Positions 9,122 to 20,335 of a stretch of DNA of 64,000 nucleotides are shown here, piece after piece. A program made the position numbers and the translations under genes. The DNA is from JBMNIZ01 sp050951405 (lineage in GTDB: Bacteria > Bacillota > DULZ01): NCBI GenBank assembly GCA_050951405.1, contig JBMNIZ010000016.1, forward strand, positions 124,001 through 188,000, given 5' to 3'. Numbering within the stretch: position 1 is the first letter of the stretch; each line of letters opens with the position of its first letter. The notes under the pieces are model-generated. The model did no database searches and had not been told where the DNA came from. It saw only the letters and a list, made by a program, of their open reading frames with translations.

Positions 9122-9736
9122 AGCCGCAGCTTCGGTGACGGACTTGAGCCCCGTTACATTTTCGGCGCAGAGCCACTTGACCAGTGAGCTATTACGCACT
9201 CTTTGAATGGTGGCTGCTTCTAAGCCAACATCCTGGTTGTCTGGGCAGCTCTACATCCTTCTCCACTTAGTCCGTACTGGGGGACCTTAGCTGGCGGTCC
9301 GGGCTGTTTCCCTCTCGACTATGAATCTTGTCACCCACAGTCTGACTCCCAAGGATAATTAACGGTATTTGGAGTTTGAGAAGGTTCGGTAACCTGGTAA
9401 GGCCCCTAGCCTAGTCAGTGCTCTACCTCCGTTAATCTCTGCCTTGAGGCTAGCCCTAAAGCTATTTCGGGGAGAACCAGCTATCTCCGGGTTCGATTGG
9501 CTTTTCACCCCTACCCACAGGTCATCCGCCGACTTTTTAACGTCGGTCGGTTCGGGCCTCCACGAAATTTTACTTCCGCTTCACCCTGCCCAAGGGTAGA
9601 TCACCCGGTTTCGGGTCTACGACAGCAAACTAGATCGCCCTCTTCAGACTCGCTTTCGCTCCGGCTCCGCTTGTCGCTTAACCTCGCTTGCTGCCGTAAC
9701 TCGCCGGCCCGTTCTACAAAAAGTACGCCATCACCA

Positions 9737-9826
9737 GGCACTTGCTCCAGTGCTCAGTATTCTTTCGATCTTGTTAATCATTGTGTCATTTATGGTTCTT
9801 CTTTACTGAACACTTGAGGAAGTGCC
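9737..9826 (-). other. Short 23S rRNA intervening sequence in helix 25
   Basis: Where most 23S genes have a short loop of about ten bases, 90 nt are present. The two 22-nt ends pair at 19 of 22 positions (plus strand 9737-9758 with 9805-9826), giving a long hairpin with an A/T-rich apex. This fits a small excisable insert. There is no ORF in it. Confidence 0.75.
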
Positions 9827-10625
9827 CGGCTCTGACTGCTTGTAAGCATACGGTTTCAGGTACTTTTTCACTCCCCTCCCGGGGTGCTTTTCACCTTTCC
9901 CTCACGGTACTTGTGCGCTATCGGTCGCTAAGGAGTATTTAGCCTTGGGAGGTGGTCCTCCCTGCTTCCCACGGGGTTCCTCGTGCCCCGTGGTACTCAG
10001 GATGCCCTCCGCCTAACTCAGCCTCTTTCGCCTACCGGGGTGTTACCGCCTGCGCCGGGGCTTTCCAGCCCGCTTCGGCTAAAGGTCTTAAAGGCGTTTG
10101 CTACCCCCATCTGGAGGGTGGCCGTTGGATGTCTGAACCCCAATTTCCAGCCTCTAACCGCCAGACAGGTTTGGGCTCTTCCCTCTTCGCTCGCCGCTAC
10201 TGGGGGAATCGAGGTTTCTTTCTTTTCCTCCGGGTACTTAGATGTTTCAGTTCCCCGGGTTCGCTCCGCTGTGCCTATTTGGTTCGGCACAGGGTGACGG
10301 AATATTACTTCCGCCGGGTTGCCCCATTCGGGTATCTCCGGGTCAACGCCTGCTTGCGGCTCACCGAAGCTTTTCGCAGCTTGCCACGCCCTTCGTCGCC
10401 TCTTAGCGCCAAGGCATCCACCCTACGCTCTTATTAGCTTGACCTTTTGGTGGGCCTGTTCTTTCGCTGTTTTCGATGAATCCTTAAAGCGTTCTACCTG
10501 CTTCGCTATTCAGTTTTCAAAGAGCAAGGTCCAAATGTAATTCTAGCAGAGGCTAGTTAATGGCGACTATGACAGTCGCCAGTTAACTCACCACTGCAGT
10601 AATCCTCCACTTACTAAAATGGTGG

Positions 10626-10698
10626 TGGAGATGAGCGGAATCGAACCGCTGACCCCCTGCTTGCAAGGCAGGCGCTCTCCCAGCTGAGCTACATCCCC
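10626..10698 (-). tRNA. tRNA-Ala (TGC)
   Basis: Located in the 16S-23S spacer. Acceptor GGGGATG pairs with CATCTCC; anticodon TGC lies in CTTGCAAG; the T arm has GGTTCGATTCC. CCA is not encoded. Confidence 0.96.
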
Positions 10699-10726
10699 GC
10701 ACTCCCAACCTCTAACATCCAATTAG

Positions 10727-10803
<77 letters not shown>

Positions 10804-10916
10804 AGGACTAAATCAGGGGTCTTTGGTCCCTGAAAACCGGACAGTGGTTCCTTGCGTCATCGACACAGGAGTATTTCGGGTGCTAGAAGGCATCTAGCTA
10901 CCAGCTCCTGGTTACT

Positions 10917-12488
<1,572 letters not shown>

Positions 12489-12737
12489 ATTTATACTGCT
12501 TGCGTCCTTTCATCACAAGAACGCTCTCTGTACGGGTTTGATTTTGGCTCCTTGAAGCCTACATCAAGCGCTTATTTACCACTGTCCAGTTTTCAAAGAC
12601 CAAGACTTAAAACCGACAAGCTTTATTCTACCATGCCTGACGGACAATGTCAATTGCCATTATTGAATAACACTTTCGCTTTTTACCCCTAGTCCGAGGC
12701 GAAAATTAATATACCATACTGAGCCCTCAAATGTCAA
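12489..12737 (-). promoter_or_regulatory. rRNA operon promoter and leader
   Basis: On the minus strand, -35 TTGACA (12737-12732) and -10 TATATT (12713-12708) with an 18-bp spacer lie about 220 bp before the 16S gene. The leader contains GTCTTTGAAAACTGGACAG, a form common in Firmicute rrn leaders and repeated (CTCTTTGAAAACTG) between 23S and tRNA-Ala, consistent with antitermination or processing signals. No ORF is supported here. Confidence 0.75.
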
Positions 12738-12784
12738 GACTGGTTTTTTGTTTCATATTATGTAAACTATTTGGCATTTTGCTT

Positions 12785-13414
12785 TTATTTAATAAGAGAA
12801 CCTTCCAAATAGAAATGGGGCACGGGTCCTACGATAATTGCATCGGCAATTGGTATTTGGGTCTTTACCGGTATTTCGGAGCTGAGCAGCGGGACGATGA
12901 CCTTTACTTTGCTTTCTACCTGCAAATAAATACGATGCCTGGTTTGGTTTATCCCCGCTTCCGCAAAGGAATCCACCACATCAATGTTCACAACGCCTAC
13001 AGGCATAAGGTTCAGTTTGATTGCCGGCCCATGACTGGCCAGGAGTTTAGTTCCAAATACTTGCCCAAAAGGAATTCTGAATTGATGTCTCTCCAATTGT
13101 TTTAGGGACTGTTGGATATGCAGTTGAGCATCAGACTTGATTTTATTTACCAGGATCATATTGATTTGCATAAAGACAATTCTATTGTTAATATCTTTTT
13201 CCAACTGTACCAAATCAGCATAGCGCACATTGCTTGCTACTTTTTCCAGAACAGCAGTATTAATGGCTTGCACAGCACTCCAATTGGCCTCAGCCTCGGC
13301 CACGGCTTCAATGGTAGACCTTAAACTGCGTTCAATCAGGATGAATGCCGACAAAATTGCCAGGATGATAATGATGAAAAAAATTTTCGTGGGGATCAAT
13401 CTGCGGCGCCACAA
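12785..13414 (-). CDS. yunB: Sporulation protein YunB
   Basis: About 209 residues. YunB is a mother-cell sporulation protein whose exact role is unclear. One N-terminal membrane segment (FFIIIILAILSAFILI) is followed by the conserved domain with NRIVFMQINMILVNK, RIPFGQVFG and VKTQIPIADAIIVGPVP. The open frame extends to 13555, but GGGAGAG at 13430-13424 with proper spacing favours TTG at 13414, just before the membrane segment. It lies downstream of tyrS and upstream of the rRNA promoter. Confidence 0.88.
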   Translation of the reverse strand: MWRRRLIPTKIFFIIIILAILSAFILIERSLRSTIEAVAEAEANWSAVQAINTAVLEKVASNVRYADLVQLEKDINNRIVFMQINMILVNKIKSDAQLHIQQSLKQLERHQFRIPFGQVFGTKLLASHGPAIKLNLMPVGVVNIDVVDSFAEAGINQTRHRIYLQVESKVKVIVPLLSSEIPVKTQIPIADAIIVGPVPHFYLEGSLIK

Positions 13415-13551
13415 AATCTTCACCTCTCCCGAATCACGCTCCGCTACCTGACAAAGATCACTATAACAATATATGCTGCCAAACCAAGGATGTTCCAACT
13501 GAATAATTTTCTCCCCAGCTCGTGAAAAATTGAGGGCAACCAACAGTACCC

Positions 13552-14784
13552 TCAATCTCTCCTCAGTCTTGCAAATCTTCTTTTTCCTACGCGGATAACC
13601 AAGCCGGTACGAGGATTGATCTCCGCATCTGGATTAGTTTGTTTGATCCCGTCAATTTTTACTGCTCCCTGCTTGACCAGTCTTATAGCCTCGCTGCTAC
13701 TGTTTGCCAGACCAGTCAACACTAAGAGCTTGGGAAGCCATATTTTCCCTTCGACAATTTGATTTTCTTCCAGCTGAACCTCCGGAATATCTGAGGGTAA
13801 TCGACCTTGCTGAAAAATCCGCTGGAATTCAGCTTCCGCTTCTCTGGCAGCCTCGTTTCCGTGATATAAAGCAACTATCTCCCTGGCCAAACGCATTTTC
13901 ACGTCACGAGGGTGCAGGGTGCCCTGATCCAGTCCCTTATTTATTTCAGAAATTTCTTCCAGTGATACAGGTGTAACCAGCTCAAAGTATCTCATCATCA
14001 AGTCATCACCAATAGACATGATCTTGCCGTACATTTCTTCTGGCTTCTCATCAATACCAATGTAATTACCCAGGCTCTTGCTCATTTTTTGCACCCCATC
14101 CAAACCTTCCAGAATAGGCATCATTAGGGCTATTTGGGGCTCCTGCCCATATTCTTTTTGTAAAGTACGTCCCATTAACAGATTAAATTTTTGATCTGTT
14201 CCTCCTAATTCGATATCCGCTTGCAGGTGAACGGAATCATATCCTTGCATGAGAGGATAAAAGAACTCGTGGATACCGATGGGCAGGTTCTCATGATAGC
14301 GTTTCGCAAAATCCTCTCTTTCCAGCATCCGGGCTACTGTGTACTTGGCAGCTAAGCTCAATTACATTTTGAAAATTTAGTGAGGCCAACCAGCTACTGT
14401 TAAAAACCATCTTGGTTCTCTCAGGGTCCAGAATCTTAAAAATCTGCTCTTTATAGGTTTGGGCGTTAGCCTGAACCTCTCCTTCTGTCAACTGTTTTCT
14501 CGTTTCCGATTTGCCGGTGGGGTCACCTATTCTACCGGTAAAATCACCGATAATAATAATAACTTCATGACCTAGTTGTTGAAATTGGCGCATCTTCTGC
14601 AGTACCACCGTATGCCCCAAATGTATATCCGGGGCACTGGGATCCAAACCCAGCTTTACCTTTAAAGGAGTAGCAGTCTCATTGATTTCTCCAGCTTTTT
14701 TCCTAGTTCTTCCTCCATAATGATTTCGTATGCGCCGCGACGAATGATGGCCATTTGACGATTGACTTCTCCTGCTACAGACAT
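13552..14784 (-). CDS. tyrS: Tyrosyl-tRNA synthetase, two apparent frameshifts
   Basis: Class I synthetase that charges tRNA-Tyr. The ATG at 14784 (MSVAGEVNRQMAIIRRG) follows GGAGGTATAGAAG. The HIGH-like motif is HLGHT, the KMSKS motif is in GVQKMSKSLGN, and the C-terminal S4 RNA-binding domain has VKQGAVKIDG. One missing A near 14686 (KS/NETATP) and one extra T near 14351 (IELS/AKYTVARML) break the frame. Undoing them gives about 410 residues, normal for this type. A second tyrS would be needed if the breaks are real, so sequencing error is more likely. Expression is governed by the T-box leader upstream. Confidence 0.92.
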
Positions 14785-14814
14785 CTTCTATACCTCCATG
14801 CTCAGTAAATTTTA

Positions 14815-15125
14815 AAATAAAAAAGCTTCTCATCTATTTCAGGGACGAGAAGCATACCCGCGGTACCACCCTTTTTGCATTTAGCCTCTTGATGCCTGTA
14901 TAACGCCAGGTTGACGACCAGACTAGCCGGAATAAGCCCTTATCTAGCCGGAACATTTTAGCTGCTGATTTCGTCAAGAAAAGACAAGGAAGCCTACCGG
15001 TTTCGGCTGAGTACTCACAGGTGTAAGTCCCCCAGCAGGACTACCAGTTTCCACCATCTACCGGTTCTCTATGAAGTCCCGACCCCTGGAGGGTTTTCCC
15101 GCTCATCGCTTTCTATAGCTGCAAT
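14815..15125 (-). promoter_or_regulatory. Tyrosine T-box riboswitch leader
   Basis: The T-box GGGTGGTACCGCGG is at 14871-14858 and can pair with the acceptor end of uncharged tRNA. A terminator (GCTTCTC/GAGAAGC followed by TTTTTT, 14853-14819) lies after it. A candidate specifier TAC (15013-15011), the tyrosine codon, is in GTGAGTACTCAG. Uncharged tRNA-Tyr would stabilise the antiterminator and allow tyrS expression. Confidence 0.92.
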
Positions 15126-15134
15126 TTTGAAGAT

Positions 15135-15164
15135 ATTGTAACATATTATGGTTATTCATCGCAA
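15135..15164 (-). promoter_or_regulatory. Promoter of the tyrS T-box transcript
   Basis: On the minus strand, -35 TTGCGA (15164-15159), 18-bp spacer, -10 TACAAT (15140-15135). It starts just upstream of the T-box leader. Confidence 0.6.
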
Positions 15165-15197
15165 GTATTGCAAATTTTCCAGGCTACATTATTATTA

Positions 15198-15206
15198 TGG
15201 TATAAT
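15198..15206 (+). promoter_or_regulatory. Extended -10 promoter of the penicillin-binding protein gene
   Basis: TGGTATAAT is a perfect extended -10 element; no good -35 box is seen. It drives the divergent PBP gene, about 70 bp before its ATG. Confidence 0.55.
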
Positions 15207-15276
15207 GAGTTAGGTATTAATTAAGGCTACAACGCATTTATATTTTCCAAAACTGTAAATGAAGGAGGTCAGATTC

Positions 15277-17879
15277 ATGGCTTCGGCAAAAAAGAAAACC
15301 AGACGCTTAAACTATAAAAGGCTTTTCCTGCTGATAATTTTGGCGGGTTTCGTTATTACTGCCGGAATTGGCGCTGGTTTTGTGGTTGGAGTAATTCGTA
15401 ATATGCCGGATTGGCAGCCCGATAGAATAGAAGCTGATTTGACAACGTTCTTTTATGATAGAGATGGAGAGCAAATTGCCACTCGCTATATGGAAAACCG
15501 CATCCCGGTAGAATTTGAGGAAATACCTGATACAGTGAAAGAAGGCGTTCCTGGCCATTGAGGACCACCAGTTCTATAATCACCATGGAATAAATTTCTA
15601 CCGCCTGGCCGGAGCCGTCTGGGCCAATCTTCGCCATGGCTGGGGAACTCAAGGTGGCAGTACCATCACCATTCAACTGGCCAATAACGCCTTTATTGAA
15701 CACCGTCAGAAAAAACTGGAAAGAAAGATCCAGGAGGCCATTCTGGCTATCCAGCTAGAAAGAATGTATAGTAAGGACGATATTTTTGAAATGTACCTGA
15801 ATCAAATTTATTTTGGTAATGGAGCTTGGGGTGTTCAGGCAGCAGCTAAAACCTATTTCGGCAAGGATGTGGGTGAACTGGATCTGGCTGAAAGTGCCTT
15901 TCTGGCCGGTGTGGTTCAGCGACCTACATCTTATAACCCGTATAAATATCCCGAAAGAGCCCAAGCCCGGCGTGCTACGGTCTTGGACCGGATGGTTCGC
16001 TATGAGTATATTTCTGAAGAAGAAGCAGCTCAGGCCAAGAGGAAGGAATTCAATCTAAATAATGAACCTCTCCAGCAAAAGCATAAATACCCTTATTTTA
16101 TCGACTCATGTGATCGATGAAGCAGAGGACCTTTTAGTATCTCAGGATATTGATCCCATGCAGCTATATAAAGGTGGCCTCCATGTGTATACCACCATGG
16201 ATACCAGAATTCAAAACAAAATCGAAGAAGTATTCAATAACCCGGAAAACTTTCCCAAGACCAACACGGAACAGCCACTCCAAAGTGCCATCGTAGTCAT
16301 CGATCCCCACACCGGTGATATTTTAGGTTTAATGGGTGGACGGGAGCATGTTACCCAAAGAGGCTTAAACCGGGCTACACAAATGAAACGATCCCCGGGC
16401 TCTGTAATCAAGCCAATAACCGTCTATGGGCCGGCTCTGGAAAAAGGCTTTTCACCGGCAACGGTCATAGACGATGTACCGGTTACCTATCCCAGTACCC
16501 AAAAACCTTATCAACCCAAAAACTACGATGGACGCTACCGGGGACTAATTACCATGCGGGAAGCAATAAAGCATTCCGTAAACATTCCGGCGGTAAAAAT
16601 GCTGGATACCATAGGTGTCAGTACTGGTTTTGACTTTGGTAACAGGCTGGGCCTTCCTCTAGTTGAACAGTGATAAAAATCTAAGTCTTGCTTTGGGCGG
16701 ATTAACATACGGAGTATCACCTTTGGAGCTTGTTTCAGCCTACGGAGCCTTTTCCAATGGGGGTATCTGGATAGAGCCAAAGGCTGTCTCCAAAATAACC
16801 GATTCCCGTGGTAATGTCTTGGTAGAAGTCAATAACCGACAGCATGTGGTAATGAGTGAGGAGACTGCCTTCCTGATTACTGATATGCTCCAGTCAGTAG
16901 TAGAATCCGGAACCGGCACTCGTGCCAGAATGAATAGGCCGGTAGCCGGTAAGACCGGGACAACTCAATTGCCTGACAAACCGGAATTCAGGAATAAGAA
17001 AGGGAATCAGGATGCCTGGTTTGTCGGTTATACTCCCGAGCTGGCTGCAGTAGTCTGGATGGGCTATGATAAAACAGATGCCAACCATTATTTGAATCAG
17101 ATTTATGGGGGCCGCTATCCAGCTCAAATCTGGAAAGCAGTGATGGAAACCGCATCAAAAGATGTGCCGGTAAAGAAATTCCCAGTACCCAGTTCCATTG
17201 TCTACAAATCTGTTGATGTAAAATCGGGATTGTTGCCCAGCGAACTTACCCCTCAGATGTTTATAGTCTCGGAAGCATTTAATAAAAAACACGTTCCCCA
17301 AGAAATTTCCAACGTATGGGAAGAAGCCCAGGTTTGTGCGGAGACAGGGCTCATCCCTACACCATACTGCCCGACTACAGTCACCGGTCTCTTCCTCAAA
17401 AGGCCCATACCCTATACCGGGAGCATCAAACCGGAAGATGCTGACCTGGAACTGCCAACCGAAACTTGTACCCTCCATCTTACAGGAGAGTGATCTGCCT
17501 GATGTGCCTGCAGCCACAGAAGGCGAGATAGATCACTCCCCGATCCGAGCCATAAACGGCAGTACTTCTCCGGCAGACAGAAGCCCCCTCCGCTCCTGTT
17601 CTATCGGGAGAGATCGTGAAGGGGGCAAAAGGGTTCAAAGTTGACCTGTCATGGAGTGTGCCCGGATGGAGGGCAGATAATCTGATTTATTCCATTGAAC
17701 GCTGGACGAAGGACAGCCCCAACTCGCTACAGCATTGGAGTAACCACCGAAAACCACTACACTGATGCTAGAAGTGGAAAGCGATTCCACTTATCATTAC
17801 CGCATTTTCGCCATCGATAACGATACCGACCTGAGCGCTCCTTCCAACGAAATCACCATTTCAATCAATCGGCAACTAG
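15277..17879 (+). CDS. Class A penicillin-binding protein (1A family), multiply frameshifted
   Basis: Bifunctional peptidoglycan synthase. The ATG at 15277 follows GAAGGAGG. Order: cytoplasmic tail, membrane segment (residues ~17-38), glycosyltransferase domain (LAIEDHQFYNHHG; GGSTITIQLANN), transpeptidase domain with catalytic SPGSVIKP and KTGTT, then a proline/serine linker and a fibronectin type III-like domain (APSAPVLSGEIVKG...STYHYRIFAIDNDTDLSAPSNEI). Single-base shifts occur near 15545, 16106, 16660, 17590 and 17760. The stop is placed near 17879, just before the terminator, and is uncertain. Reconstructed length is about 860 residues, plausible for Firmicute PBP1A with a C-terminal FN3 domain. 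Confidence 0.85.
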
Positions 17880-17913
17880 AAAGGATCCGGGGCCGCGCCC
17901 CCTGGATCCTTTT
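17880..17913. terminator. Bidirectional terminator between PBP and mutS2
   Basis: AAAGGATCC-GGGGC pairs with GCCCC-GGATCCTTT around a CGC loop, with T-rich flanks on both strands. It separates two convergent genes. Confidence 0.8.
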
Positions 17914-17914
17914 A

Positions 17915-20310
17915 TTACTCGTTAACTTCCACAACTGTCACACCTGATCCTCCCTCGTTTTGATAGCCTAACCGGAAATTTTTGACGCGAGGGTGACTCG
18001 CGCAGATACTCACCGATAGCAGTTACGCAAGGCGCCCGTACCTTTGCCGTGGATCAGAGTACACCGTAGTTCAGATTGCTGAGAAGGACATCATCGAAGA
18101 ATTTGCTCACCTCTTCCAGGGCTTCCTCTACAGTACGACCTCGTAAATCAATTTCCGGGGAGATCTCCTCGCTTTTCTGCACCATGATTCCCGCATTGAG
18201 ACTGTTGCCCTGCAATTACAGTCTTGGGCTCATCAATCTACCCTCAGGTCTTCCCAGCGGAACCTCCACTTTGAGAATACCAATCTGCACCTGAACTGGC
18301 CCCTGCCCACCAGCTAACACCGAGTAATCCGCCCCTGCTTTTGCAACTCCGGTGACAAAAACCAAGTCCCCCGGTTTGACCTCTACCTGGTATGCGGCCG
18401 GGATCCGGGGGCTGAAGAGAGCGCAGCTGTTGCCGGGCGGTCTTGTGTAGCTCTTTCAACTGTTCCCGCGGACCTGCTGAATGGACTTTTTCCTGTTCTC
18501 GTCGGTCCGATTTCTTCCATCTGTCCTTGGAGCACCTTGATGAGGGAGGAAATTTCCTCCCGGCCCTTTTTGATGATGGACTCGGAACGACGATAGGCCT
18601 CTGCAATTATTCTTTCTTCCTTTTCGTGCAGCCTTCTTTTTTCCGCCTCCAGATCATGCCGCAGAGCCGCCAGTTCCTCCCGGATCCTTATCCACTTCTT
18701 CTCTGATCTCGAACAAGTGACTTGCGTTTAGCTTCCAAATCTTCCAGCAAACCACCGATTTCCAGCTCATCACGAGAGATCAAGGAGCGGGCTTCCTCAA
18801 CCACTTCCGGGTCCAGTCCCAATCTGGAGGCAATTTCAAAAGCATTGCTCCGGCCTGGCATGCCAATTAAGAGACGGTAGGTAGGTCGTAAAGTAACCGG
18901 ATCAAACTCCACGCTGGCATTTTCTACGCCAGGTGTATTGTAGGCAAAGGCTTTCAGCTCGCTGTAGTGGGTGGTGGCAATGGTATGAGCTTGAAGGGAA
19001 CGGAGTTTTTTCAGGATCGCAATGGCCAGGGCGGATCCTTCTACGGGATCGGTTCCCGCTCCCAGCTCATCAAGAAGGACCAGGCTGGGCAGCTTGATCT
19101 TCTTCATTATGCCGTACTATATTGGTCATATGGCCGGAAAAAGTGCTTAGAGGACTGCTCAATGCTTTGCTCATCACCGATGTCGGCAAAAATACTCTGA
19201 AATACCGCCAGTTCAGTCCCCGGTTCAGCGGGAATATGCAAGCCGCATTGAGCCATCAGACACAAAAGTCCCACGGTTTTTAGGGCTACAGTCTTGCCCC
19301 CGGTATTGGGCCCCGTAATCACCAGAGACACGAAAATCCCGGCCCAGATGAATGTCGATGGGGACCACCTCACCCGCGTTAGCAACGGATGCCTGCCTTT
19401 CTTGATATGCACCAGGCCTTCCGAATTCAGCCCAGGCTGGCAGCCATCCATGGCCTGGCTCAGTCTTCCTTTGGCGAAAATAAAATCAAGACGGGCCAGG
19501 GACTGAAGGGTATCTTCCAGCTCCGGCATACAGCCGACAATTATTTTGGGTGAGCCCTGCCAAGATGAGCCTCTATTTCTCGTTTTTCCGCCAATTGGAA
19601 ATTGCGTCAGATCATTATTGAGCTCAACCACCGGCATCGGTTCAATAAACAAGGTCGCCCCACTGGCAGACTGGTCATGAACAATGACCAGGGAAGCGGG
19701 AACGGTATTCCTGTTTCACCGGCAAAACATAACGATCCCCGCGCATGGTGATCAAAGGATCCTGCAGCATTCTTTGGTATTCCGGTGAACGCAAAATCTG
19801 ATCCAATCTGCCTTTAATCCGTTCCTGAACTTCGATGATTTTACGCCTGAGACGGAACAGGTCAGGAGAAGCTTCATCCTTCACCTGCCCGTCCTCACTG
19901 ATAGCTGATTTGATAGCAATTTGGATGTCCTGTAATTCATTAAGTCTATCGTTCCATACTCGTAACCGACAAAACTCCTCTTTAATCCCTCGAAAGAACT
20001 TCTTTATTCTCCGCACCGCTTCTAAAGTATCCAGCACCGCCAGCAATTCATCAGCTGTTAATACAGCTCCTCTGGAAACCCGCCATAAAGAATGGGAAAT
20101 ATCCCTAATCCCACCTAAAGAGAAATTCGGGTAAAGACGCAATATCTCCCTGGCCTGGGTGGTTTCTTCCAGCAGGGCGATAATAGCGTTCTTGTCAGTC
20201 AAAGGCTGGACTTGAGCCACCAAATCCTTACCCAAAGGAGAAGAACACTGGTTCGCCAACCAGGAAATGATTTTAGGAAGTTCCAGCCTGTCTATACTAA
20301 AATACTCCAT
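17915..20310 (-). CDS. mutS2: MutS2 (endonuclease MutS2/RqcU), multiply frameshifted
   Basis: MutS-family ATPase with a C-terminal Smr nuclease domain, linked to recombination control and, in Bacillus, to rescue of collided ribosomes. The N-terminal MutS core is intact from MEYFSIDRLELPKI. Walker A GPNTGGKT and Walker B LVLLDELGAGTDP lie in the ATPase. The Smr domain shows DLRGRTVEEALEEV, HGKGTGALR and the tail GGSGVTVVEVNE ending at 17915. At least five frame changes (near 19665, 19125, 18690, 18500, 18400 and 18030-18200) break it. Reconstructed length is ~795 residues, normal for MutS2. Confidence 0.87.
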
Positions 20311-20335
20311 GATTAATCACCTTGTACTTGAGGTG

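Noticed and set aside
13415..13555. N-terminal extension of YunB
   Set aside because: The region overlaps the end of tyrS, lacks a ribosome site at its first start, and is unlike the conserved YunB N-terminus.
15277..17879. Programmed frameshifting in the PBP gene
   Set aside because: Five or more shifts in one gene, without slippery sequences plus structures, are not compatible with programmed recoding; error or decay is simpler.
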